From positions 6,601-40,609 of the forward strand of contig PMAE01000068.1 in assembly GCA_003152485.1 (NCBI GenBank): DNA of 34,009 nt, written 5' to 3'. Below, piece by piece: positions 16,212-23,263 of the stretch. The notes beneath the pieces are model-generated. The model did no database searches and had not been told where the DNA came from. It worked only from the letters and a program-made list of their open reading frames with translations. The DNA comes from Gemmatimonadota bacterium. GTDB taxonomy: Bacteria > Gemmatimonadota > Gemmatimonadetes > Gemmatimonadales > Gemmatimonadaceae. Positions within the stretch are counted from its first letter, which is position 1. Every line of letters starts with the position of its first letter. Made by a program: the position numbers and the translations under genes.

Positions 16212-17189
16212 CTACAGCCAGCCCGCGGCCCGGTACCACTCGGCCGTGGTACGCATCCCATCCACCAGAGAGACACGCGGGACGTAGCCGAGGTCCTGGC
16301 GTGCGCGCGTGTCATCGCAGATCCACGCCGGCTGCAGCAGGTCCTGTGCGCGCTCCGGTGTCAGCAATGCTTTGGTGCCGCTGAGCCGGGCCCACGCGCG
16401 GGCGCCGCGCGCCGCGGCGCGAAGCATCGGGGCCGGGAGGGGAATGATTCGAGAGGGCCGACCGACCGCGAGACTCATTGCGGCTACGATCTCCTCCCAC
16501 CGATGGTTGGCGCCGCTGACGTAGTACACGCCGCTCGCCGTCACGCTCTGGCCGGCCGCGACCAAGCCGCGAACCAGGTCTGACACATGGACCATCGCGA
16601 GTTGCTGTCGCGGCGGACCGGTGCGGATCGCGAGCCCGTACGAGGCCAGTCGGAACGCGGAGAGAATGTCGCGTTCGCGCGGCCCATAGACCGCGGGCGG
16701 CCGCACGACGACGGCCGGCATCCCGGCCGCGAGCACGACCTGCTCGGCCCGCGCCTTCGATTCGCCGTAGGGTCCGATCGGCGCCGGTGGATCCGCCTCG
16801 GTCAGCGGCCGACCCGCGCGAGCCGGACCGCCCGCGGCAAGACTCGAGCAGAACACCAAACGCGCTGGTCGTGCCGACATGGCGTCCACCAACCGGACGA
16901 CGCCGCCGTGATTCACACGGTCGTAGTCCGACTCCCGGGGTGCGGTGGTGAGGCCCGCCAGATGGAACACCACGTCCACGCCATCCAATGCGTGGCGCAT
17001 CGCCGCGACATCATCCACCGCGCCGACGGCATACGTGACGCCCACACCGTCCAACCACCGGCGATCGCTCTTGGGACGGACGAGGCACCGAACGCGCTGC
17101 CCGCTTGCGACGAGCGCTTCGACCAGGTGACCACCGACGAATCCGCTGGCACCCGTGACGAGCGTGAGTCCGGCGCCCGCGCCAGTCAT
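16212..17189 (-). CDS. cerR: NAD(P)-dependent epimerase-type reductase, probable ceramide reductase
   Basis: An extended short-chain dehydrogenase of 325 residues. The nucleotide-binding motif GASGFVGG is at 13-20, and the catalytic Ser (FCSSLAA, 115-116), Tyr141 and Lys145 (YGESK) are all present. On fold alone this would be called an NAD-dependent epimerase. Its place directly behind a serine palmitoyltransferase and a GNAT-type acyltransferase matches the bacterial ceramide loci known from Caulobacter-type bacteria, where the epimerase-like CerR reduces the 3-keto group of the sphingoid intermediate. It starts 7 nt after the bcerS stop. Confidence in the reductase fold is high; the ceramide role rests on gene order. 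Confidence 0.85.
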   Translation of the reverse strand: MTGAGAGLTLVTGASGFVGGHLVEALVASGQRVRCLVRPKSDRRWLDGVGVTYAVGAVDDVAAMRHALDGVDVVFHLAGLTTAPRESDYDRVNHGGVVRLVDAMSARPARLVFCSSLAAGGPARAGRPLTEADPPAPIGPYGESKARAEQVVLAAGMPAVVVRPPAVYGPRERDILSAFRLASYGLAIRTGPPRQQLAMVHVSDLVRGLVAAGQSVTASGVYYVSGANHRWEEIVAAMSLAVGRPSRIIPLPAPMLRAAARGARAWARLSGTKALLTPERAQDLLQPAWICDDTRARQDLGYVPRVSLVDGMRTTAEWYRAAGWL

Positions 17190-17196
17190 TGCGATG

Positions 17197-18339
17197 TCAG
17201 GTCAGCTGGCCCTGAGGCCGGATCGTTTTGTCGTAGAGTCGGTAGGTCTTGTACGGGTCGCCCCCAACCTTCTCGATCGCCTGTCGCATGAGCAGGTTGT
17301 CCTCGAGAATCCACGACGATTCACCCTCATAGATCCCGCGAGCGAACCCGTTCTTATAGAGCCCCAGAGTCAGGAGCTCAGCCGCACCTGTCAGTCGAAA
17401 TTTGGGGAGCACGCCCAGTGTCAGGACCCGAGCGGCTTTGATATTTCGTCCGTACCACAGTCCGAATGCCCAGCCGAATGGCAGGAGATGGCCATTCATG
17501 TGCCGGAGCGCGACGTTGAGGTCCGGTAGAGCCAAGGCAAAGCCCGCCAGCTCCCCTCGAACTTCCGCGAACAACACGAGCTCCGGCCTCACCACCGGTT
17601 TGAGCTGCTTCGCCAAGTCGTCGAACTCGGCGTCGGTCATGGGGATGTTGCCCCAATTTGCTTCCCATGCGGCGTTGTACAGCATGCGCACGCGATCGAC
17701 TTCGGCCGTGAACTGCTTCATGTCGAGGGTGCGGATCGTGATCTGGTTTCGGGCCGCCAATCGGTCACCAATGCGCGCCAACCGGTCCGGCAATTCAGTT
17801 GCCTCGTGGCGGTAGGCAATCAGGTCTTTCGCCTTCGTAAACCCGTAGCCCTCCACCAGATCCGCGTACCACGGCGGGTTGTATGGCATCATTACGACGG
17901 GCGACGAGTCGAACCCTTTGACCAGGAGTCCGCACTCCTCGTTCACGGAGAAGCTCGCCGGGCCGCGCATGACGGTGAGCCCGCGCGCCGCGAGCCACGC
18001 CGCAGCCGTCGCGAAGAGCGCCGCCGCGACCTCCGGATTCCGTTCGCTCTCGAAGAAGCCGAAGAACCCCACGCCGTCGTGGTGCTGAGCGGTATGCGCG
18101 TCGTTCTTGATGGCGGCGATGCGGCCGACGACGCGGCCGCCTCCGTCGCGCGCAAGAAACAACTCGACTTCGGCGTGCCGGTGGAATGGGTGGTGCGGAT
18201 CGAGCATGTGCGCCACATCGCGCCGGAGCGGCGGCACCCACAGTGGGTCGTCTCGATACAACCGGTACGGCAACTCGATGAACGCGCGGCGGTCGGCTCG
18301 CCCCCGCTCCGGTGTGACGTCGATCAGTCGTGCCTCCAC
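17197..18339 (-). CDS. bcerS: GNAT-fold bacterial ceramide synthase (sphingoid-base N-acyltransferase)
   Basis: About 380 residues from GTG 18339; the frame is open further upstream but there reads through spt codons. The family landmarks are LPYRLYRDDPLWVPP near the N-terminus, GFFGFFESERNPEVAAALF, MRGPASFSVNEECGLLVKGF, VMMPYNPPWYADLVEGYGF and, near the end, FARGIYEGESSWILEDN. This large acyltransferase family has members shown to N-acylate the sphingoid base in bacteria (bCerS), and such members sit beside spt and cerR as here. An ordinary N-acetyltransferase annotation would miss this. The Spt-to-bCerS gap is 46 nt. No dedicated acyl carrier protein or acyl-CoA ligase, which Caulobacter uses, is encoded next to it. 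Confidence 0.88.
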   Translation of the reverse strand: MEARLIDVTPERGRADRRAFIELPYRLYRDDPLWVPPLRRDVAHMLDPHHPFHRHAEVELFLARDGGGRVVGRIAAIKNDAHTAQHHDGVGFFGFFESERNPEVAAALFATAAAWLAARGLTVMRGPASFSVNEECGLLVKGFDSSPVVMMPYNPPWYADLVEGYGFTKAKDLIAYRHEATELPDRLARIGDRLAARNQITIRTLDMKQFTAEVDRVRMLYNAAWEANWGNIPMTDAEFDDLAKQLKPVVRPELVLFAEVRGELAGFALALPDLNVALRHMNGHLLPFGWAFGLWYGRNIKAARVLTLGVLPKFRLTGAAELLTLGLYKNGFARGIYEGESSWILEDNLLMRQAIEKVGGDPYKTYRLYDKTIRPQGQLT

Positions 18340-18385
18340 GCGTGATGCTGCTTCACCTTCGTCCCACCGAACCGAGCGGCCGTCC

Positions 18386-19657
18386 TCAGATAACTCCCAG
18401 CCCCTTGCCCACGCGTGCGAACACCTCGAGGACGAAATCGAGCTGTTCGATCGTGTGAGTGGCCGAGTACGACGTACGGATACGAGACGCGTGCGGTGGC
18501 ACGGCTGGCGCCACGACCGCATTGGCGAACACGCCATTGTCGTACAACTGCCGCCAAAACTCGAAGGTCAAGAGATCGTCCCCGATCACGACCGGCACAA
18601 TCGGTGTCTGGGTGCTCCCGGTGTCGAAGCCGAGGCTCTTGAGCCCCTCCTTCATGCGGTCCGCATTGCGCCAGAGGTTGAGTCGGCGCTCCGGCTCCTG
18701 CTCCAGGATCTCGATGCTGGCGAGTACCGCGGCGCACGCCGACGGCGGCATCGACGCGCTGAAGATCAGGCTCCGCGCATGGTGCTTGAGGTAGTCGATC
18801 ACGACTTGCTCACCGGCCACGAAACCGCCGATCGACGCAAACGATTTGCTGAACGTGCCGATGATGAGGTCGACTTGATCGGTGAGCCCAAAATGCTCGG
18901 CTGTGCCCGCCCCGGTGTCGCCGAGCACGCCGATGGCGTGTGCGTCGTCCACCGCGAGCCGCGCGTCGTATTTGGCTCGCAACTCCGCCAGACGCGGCAG
19001 GTCCACGATGTCGCCTTCCATGCTGAACACACCGTCGACCACGATCAGCTTCCCGCCGCCATTCGATTGCCGCAGCTTGGCTTCGAGATCGTCGAGATCC
19101 CCATGCCGGAATCGCACGGTGTCGCCGGCCGCGAGCCGGCACCCATCGACGACGCTCGCGTGATCCAGCTTGTCGATATACACGGTGTCGTCTCGGCCCA
19201 CCATGGCGGAGATCACGCCGAGATTGGTCTGGAACCCCGTCGAGAAGACGAGAGCCGCTTCCTTGCCCGTCAACTTCGCGAGGCGATGCTCGATGCGCTC
19301 GTGCAGCTCGGTGTTGCCGTTCAGGAAGCGACTCCCGGTGCACGCAGTGCCGTACCGCGCGATCGCGTCCTGGGCCGCCGCCACGACCCGCGGGTCGTGG
19401 CTGAAGCCGAGGTAATTGTTCGAGCCGACCATCACGCCGCGTTTGCCGTTGATGATGATCTCGGTCGAACCCGACGCTTCGACGGGCACGAAATACGGAT
19501 ACAACCCCATCGCTTGGACTTCGCGGAGACGCGTGAACTGATGCGCTTTGGCGAAGACGTCCGCCGACTCGGTCACGGCTGCAGGCGGTGGCTCATCGCT
19601 CGGCCGCGGTCCCGTGAATTTCGGGGTTGGCGGTGCGTGCTGGGCACTTGATTTCAC
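18386..19657 (-). CDS. spt: Serine palmitoyltransferase (alpha-oxoamine synthase)
   Basis: A 423-residue PLP enzyme of the alpha-oxoamine synthase family. It shows the SNNYLGFSHDPRV entry motif, GTACTGSRFLNGNTELHE, and ring-stacking His166 in KLDHASVVDG. Asp237 and His240 lie in VDDAHAIGVLG, and Schiff-base Lys271 in GTFSKSFASIGGFVAG. The family also holds KBL and BioF, but the MEGDIVDLPRLAEL segment, the length and the adjacent bcerS-cerR genes favour condensation of serine with a long-chain acyl thioester to 3-ketosphinganine. A 30-residue proline-rich N-terminal extension precedes the catalytic fold. The GTG start overlaps the TGA of the upstream copper-protein gene (GTGA), so the two are co-translated. 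Confidence 0.92.
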   Translation of the reverse strand: MKSSAQHAPPTPKFTGPRPSDEPPPAAVTESADVFAKAHQFTRLREVQAMGLYPYFVPVEASGSTEIIINGKRGVMVGSNNYLGFSHDPRVVAAAQDAIARYGTACTGSRFLNGNTELHERIEHRLAKLTGKEAALVFSTGFQTNLGVISAMVGRDDTVYIDKLDHASVVDGCRLAAGDTVRFRHGDLDDLEAKLRQSNGGGKLIVVDGVFSMEGDIVDLPRLAELRAKYDARLAVDDAHAIGVLGDTGAGTAEHFGLTDQVDLIIGTFSKSFASIGGFVAGEQVVIDYLKHHARSLIFSASMPPSACAAVLASIEILEQEPERRLNLWRNADRMKEGLKSLGFDTGSTQTPIVPVVIGDDLLTFEFWRQLYDNGVFANAVVAPAVPPHASRIRTSYSATHTIEQLDFVLEVFARVGKGLGVI

Positions 19658-20820
19658 GGTGTCTCGGCTGTGCGTCGAGTGGAGTTGCGGTCGGTGAGCA
19701 TGCCCGCGTGCATCCCTGCGTGATCACCGCCCGCGGCGGTCGGAGACGAGCCGTGCATGTCTGGCATGTCGTCCATATCCATATCTGACATATCGGTGTC
19801 GTAGGTGGCTTGCACGTCGCGCTGATATTCGGGAGTCGAGCGATCCACGACGGGCCATGCATCCATCTGGTTCGGATGGATGACGCCGCCGAACGCGCCC
19901 ATGGCCCCGTTCCGTATCACCGCGCCGGTCGGATTGTCGTACACCGCGGTCAGCCGGTAGGTATGGTCGGAGCGGACGGGGATGCCCAGCCGCCACCAAT
20001 AGGTCTCGGTCGGCATCCCTACAATCTCTCCGGCCGCATCGGTCTTCGGCGACGCTTGCCACAACACGCGGCCGGCCGTTACGTCCTCGAAGCGCAATGC
20101 GACACCGTACTTGTGCATATGGCCGCCGACCGCGAGGATGCGGCCCCCAACGGCGGGACGCCCCTGCCAACTCTTCTCCGAGTGGCCGGCCGGCAGATCA
20201 TATGAATGCGCGCCCGCGGGCGGCATGACGTCCAGATAGAACGGGTAGATGGCGATCGGCTTCGGCCACGTGGTCTCCGGCGCATACGACAGGCGGACCC
20301 TGACTCGCGCGGCCGCGTAGCCCTGATCCGTCGGATTATGGACCATGGTTGAGATCACCAGCGTGTCTCCACGGGTTACCGGGTAGCCGATTACCGGATG
20401 TCCAGCGATCTGCGGCAACTCGACGGGCGGTGTTTCCGCCCCGGCCGCCCCCATCCGCTGCATGATCGTGCTGAACAGCTCGCGGCGCTGCGGCACGATC
20501 AGGTTGAGATGGTGGATCAACCGGCTGGAGAGCAGCCGGCCGGCCGAGTCGAGCATCTCACCTCGGTAGCCTTCGATCCACCCCGTCACCGGGATGACCA
20601 TCGCCCGCGCCACTGCCTGCATGGCATCATGCTGCGCGGTACGCGCTGGAAGGCTGAGCGGCGACAGCTCGACAATGATCTCCCGGTGAACGGAATCCGT
20701 GGTCACCTGCAGGGTCGGCACGGCCGCCACGGTTTGCGCCGCAGCCCCGGTGCCGTACGCGATGATGGCGATCAGTCCAGCCCGCGCGGCCTGGAACGCC
20801 GCGCCCCCAAAGATATCCAA
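19654..20820 (-). CDS. Exported PHM/DBM-like copper monooxygenase-type protein
   Basis: A 388-residue protein with a signal peptide (hydrophobic 12-27, cleavage near AAAQ at 26-29). The spacing of its histidines matches the two copper sites of peptidylglycine alpha-hydroxylating monooxygenase: His103-His104 and His161 for the first copper, His234-Met-His236 and Met307 for the second (rat PHM: 107, 108, 172; 242, 244, 314). GGHMHKYGVALRF is a clear type II copper motif. A C-terminal Met/Asp/His tail (341-374, with DTDMSDMDMDDMPDMHG) looks like a copper-loading region. The start is TTG 20820: an in-frame TAA lies immediately upstream and GAGGGAG precedes it. It is the first gene of the ceramide operon and overlaps spt. 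Its substrate is unknown. Confidence 0.82.
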   Translation of the reverse strand: MDIFGGAAFQAARAGLIAIIAYGTGAAAQTVAAVPTLQVTTDSVHREIIVELSPLSLPARTAQHDAMQAVARAMVIPVTGWIEGYRGEMLDSAGRLLSSRLIHHLNLIVPQRRELFSTIMQRMGAAGAETPPVELPQIAGHPVIGYPVTRGDTLVISTMVHNPTDQGYAAARVRVRLSYAPETTWPKPIAIYPFYLDVMPPAGAHSYDLPAGHSEKSWQGRPAVGGRILAVGGHMHKYGVALRFEDVTAGRVLWQASPKTDAAGEIVGMPTETYWWRLGIPVRSDHTYRLTAVYDNPTGAVIRNGAMGAFGGVIHPNQMDAWPVVDRSTPEYQRDVQATYDTDMSDMDMDDMPDMHGSSPTAAGGDHAGMHAGMLTDRNSTRRTAETP

Positions 20821-21028
20821 TTATCTCCCTCGCCCAATTGGGGCAACTACTCCGATCTCCACGTCCGAGCCAGCGATGCGACGCGGGCCAGACCTAGTGC
20901 AACGGTCCAGTAACATAAGCCTGAAGGCGCCCCGAGGCCAGCACAGGGCGGCCACGCCAACTTCCACAGCCGCACTGACATACGCTCTGAGTGCGCCATT
21001 CGGATTGCTCCCATCCGTCGGCGCACGC
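20821..21028. promoter_or_regulatory. Upstream region of the ceramide operon
   Basis: A 208-bp non-coding gap between the TDO stop and the copper-protein start, both on the minus strand. It should carry the operon promoter. Visible elements are a strong ribosome site before TTG 20820, a perfect 10-bp palindrome CCCAATTGGG (20833-20842) just upstream of it, and on the minus strand a TATGTT hexamer around 20910 that could be a -10. No confident -35 and no U-tract terminator for the TDO gene were seen. Confidence 0.35.
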
Positions 21029-21796
21029 TCACGAGGCATCAGTCTGCGGCGAATGCCCCGCATAGAGACGTGTCCGCACGTCCCAAAGATTCGGGAAAAA
21101 TCGCTGCCCGACCGTCCGCTGCAGATATCGCGTACCGAGCGTGCCCCCTGTCCCCGCGGTAATGGGACCGATGATCCGCTCGACCAGCTGCACGTGCAGA
21201 AAACGCCACCGCGCGAATGCCTGCTCGTATTCCAGCAGCCCCTCAGCCACGAGGAAGAGGACACTGGGGCCGGGCGCGGAATACACGGCATCGAGCGTCA
21301 CCCCCTGCGCGCTGAGAAGCTGTTCGAACAGGGCCTGCAGGGTGGGACGCGCCAATGCTCTCCGCACTGCTTCGGGCATTGGACCCTGTTCCTCCAGTGC
21401 CTTCAGGAAATGGTCATCGCGCAACCCCGACGCCGCCTCGATCGCCCGGAACTGCACGCTCTGGGATCCGCTCGAGCTCCCGAGGTACCCGCGAAACTCC
21501 GCGAACCGTTGGGGAGGGAGCGTCTCGAGCGCCCCGAGCTGGGAGGCCACGATGCCCATCAGCGCGTTGAGGCGCGTGACCGCGGTCAGCGCGGCGAGCG
21601 GATCATTGCCCCCCAACGCCGCGACCAGTCCGTCCAACTCGTGCAGAATGACCTTGAACCAGAGTTCACTGGCCTGGTGCACGACGATGAACAACAACTC
21701 GTCGGCATGGACCGGCGCCGAGCGCGGCCGCTGGAGGGTGAGGAGCTCATCCAGGATTAAATAGGAGCCGTACGTGAGGTCGTGGTTCGCGGCCAT
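21029..21796 (-). CDS. kynA: Tryptophan 2,3-dioxygenase
   Basis: A haem dioxygenase of 255 residues that opens the indole ring of tryptophan to N-formylkynurenine. The family motif HQASELWFKVILHE (His40) lines the active site. FLHVQLVERIIGPITAGTGG carries the proximal haem histidine, followed by LGTRYLQRT and RFFPNLWDVRTRL. ATG 21796 yields the proper family N-terminus (NHDLTYGSYLILDELL); the frame remains open upstream but there runs through the divergent kynU gene. It shares a 23-bp gap with kynureninase. No N-formylkynurenine hydrolase is encoded alongside. Confidence 0.95.
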   Translation of the reverse strand: MAANHDLTYGSYLILDELLTLQRPRSAPVHADELLFIVVHQASELWFKVILHELDGLVAALGGNDPLAALTAVTRLNALMGIVASQLGALETLPPQRFAEFRGYLGSSSGSQSVQFRAIEAASGLRDDHFLKALEEQGPMPEAVRRALARPTLQALFEQLLSAQGVTLDAVYSAPGPSVLFLVAEGLLEYEQAFARWRFLHVQLVERIIGPITAGTGGTLGTRYLQRTVGQRFFPNLWDVRTRLYAGHSPQTDAS

Positions 21797-21819
21797 GGGC
21801 CAATAGTGTACTATAAGGC
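21797..21819. promoter_or_regulatory. Palindromic divergent promoter for kynA and kynU
   Basis: The entire 23-bp gap between the divergent ATGs contains ATAGT-GT-ACTAT, an inverted repeat that presents a TATA-like hexamer to each strand: TACTAT (21809-21814) 5 bp before the kynU ATG, and TACACT 8 bp before the kynA ATG. That spacing implies transcripts starting at or next to the ATG, that is leaderless messages. Neither gene has a Shine-Dalgarno sequence. The symmetry would also suit a repressor. Promoter activity is inferred. Confidence 0.5.
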
Positions 21820-23013
21820 ATGGCTGCTGACGACCTCTTGCATTGGAGGCCGGAATTCCCGATCCTCGCGAATTCCGTCTATCTCGTGAGCCATTCGCTG
21901 GGCGCCATGCCGCGGCGGACGCGCGACCGGTTGGCTGAATACGCCGACACCTGGGCGACACGCGGGGTGCGCGCGTGGGCCGAGGGATGGTGGGAGCTCC
22001 CGCGCACGGTCGGCGATTTGATCGGGCGCATCATCGGCGCCGGCCCGGGCGAGGTGGTGATGCACCAGAATCAGAGCATCGCACAGGCCACCGTGTTGTC
22101 GTCCTTCGACTGGCGAGGCCCCCGCAATGGCATCGTCACCGAGCGACTGAACTTTCCGTCCAACCTGTACCTGTTCCACGCACTCGAACACGAGGGTGCG
22201 CGACTGGTCACGGTGGAGTCCGACGACGGCCTGACGGTACCACTCGACCGCCTGCTGGCCGCGATCGATGAGACGACGCGGCTCGTGTCGGTCTCACACG
22301 TCGTATTCAAGAGCGCGTTCGTGCAGGATATCGCGGCCGTCATTCGGCGAGCCCACGATGTCGGCGCGCTGGTCCTCGTTGACTTGTACCAGTCCGCCGG
22401 CACGCTCCCGGTCAATGTCCGCGCGTTACGCGCGGACTTCGCGACCGGCGGCTCGGTGAAGTGGCTGTGCGGTGGCCCCGGCGCGGGATACCTCTACGTT
22501 CGTCGCGACCACTGGGAAACGCTGCGCCCTCGGCTCACCGGGTGGATGGCGCACCGCGACCCGTTCGCGTTCGAGGACCGCCCGATCGACTACGCGGAAG
22601 ACGCCTACCGCTTTCTCAATGGCAGTCCCAACGTCCCCGCGCTGTACGCCGCGCGGTCGGGTTACGAGATCGTGGGCGAGATCGGCGTCGAGGCGATCCG
22701 GGCCAAATCGGTGCGCCAGACGCAGCACCTCATCGCGCTCGCCGATGCCGCGGGGATCCGCGTCGCCGGCCCGCGTGAGCCCGCGCACCGCGGCGGGACC
22801 GTCACCCTCGACGTGGCGTCGGGACATGCGATCGCGTCCGCGCTGGCCGCTCGAGATGTGCTGGTAGACTATCGACCTGGCGCCGGCATCCGGGTCTCGC
22901 CCCACTTCTACACGTCGAGCGAAGAATTAGACGCGTTCATCGGTGAGCTCACTCGGGCCATCGAAACCCAGGCCGGACGGCCCACGACCGCCTCCACGAG
23001 CGCCGCTTACTAG
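21820..23013 (+). CDS. kynU: Kynureninase
   Basis: A PLP enzyme of 397 residues that cleaves kynurenine to anthranilate and alanine. The N-terminal HWRPEFPILANSVYLVSHSLG is characteristic. Cofactor contacts include Asp188 in VDLYQSAG and Schiff-base Lys214 in GGSVKWLCGGPGAGYLY, and the substrate pocket segment GWMAHRDPFAF is present. Together with kynA across the divergent promoter it forms the tryptophan-to-anthranilate branch. The ATG at 21820 sits right after the palindromic promoter with no ribosome site. The TAG stop lies in the first copy of a 17-bp tandem repeat. Confidence 0.95.
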   Translation: MAADDLLHWRPEFPILANSVYLVSHSLGAMPRRTRDRLAEYADTWATRGVRAWAEGWWELPRTVGDLIGRIIGAGPGEVVMHQNQSIAQATVLSSFDWRGPRNGIVTERLNFPSNLYLFHALEHEGARLVTVESDDGLTVPLDRLLAAIDETTRLVSVSHVVFKSAFVQDIAAVIRRAHDVGALVLVDLYQSAGTLPVNVRALRADFATGGSVKWLCGGPGAGYLYVRRDHWETLRPRLTGWMAHRDPFAFEDRPIDYAEDAYRFLNGSPNVPALYAARSGYEIVGEIGVEAIRAKSVRQTQHLIALADAAGIRVAGPREPAHRGGTVTLDVASGHAIASALAARDVLVDYRPGAGIRVSPHFYTSSEELDAFIGELTRAIETQAGRPTTASTSAAY

Positions 23014-23052
23014 GCCGTTCCGCTCACTAGGCGGTTCCGCTCACTAGGCGGT
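23009..23052. repeat. 17-bp tandem repeat at the kynU stop codon
   Basis: Two nearly identical copies of ACTAGGCSGTTCCGCTC (23009-23025 and 23026-23042) and a partial third (23043-23052) follow each other. Copy 1 contains the kynU stop codon. The first two copies differ at one base. The rest of the 250-bp gap up to the next gene holds GGTAGGCGTTACCGG and a C-rich tract and no ORF I trust. Confidence 0.8.
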
Positions 23053-23263
23053 CCCCCCGGTAGGCGTTACCGGATGGCGCTCATATGGGCGGTCACCGGC
23101 GGCGCACCACCCCCTCCCCCGAACGCCTTTTATTGCCCGCCGACGGGCGCCGCGGCGCCTGGCCAGCGTGGCCCGGCCCGGCTACGATCGTCAGGGTCCG
23201 GTAACGCTCGGATCCACCGTGGGCACCATCGTCCATTGCCGCGCGACGATGCCGGAGACGCGC

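Noticed and set aside
21029..21961. Longer tryptophan dioxygenase frame starting inside kynU
   Set aside because: It would overlap the divergent kynU by about 140 bp, and its N-terminus is Arg/Ser-rich noise; the conserved N-terminus begins at 21796.
23009..23052. CRISPR-like repeat
   Set aside because: Repeats are directly adjacent with no spacers and no cas genes are present.
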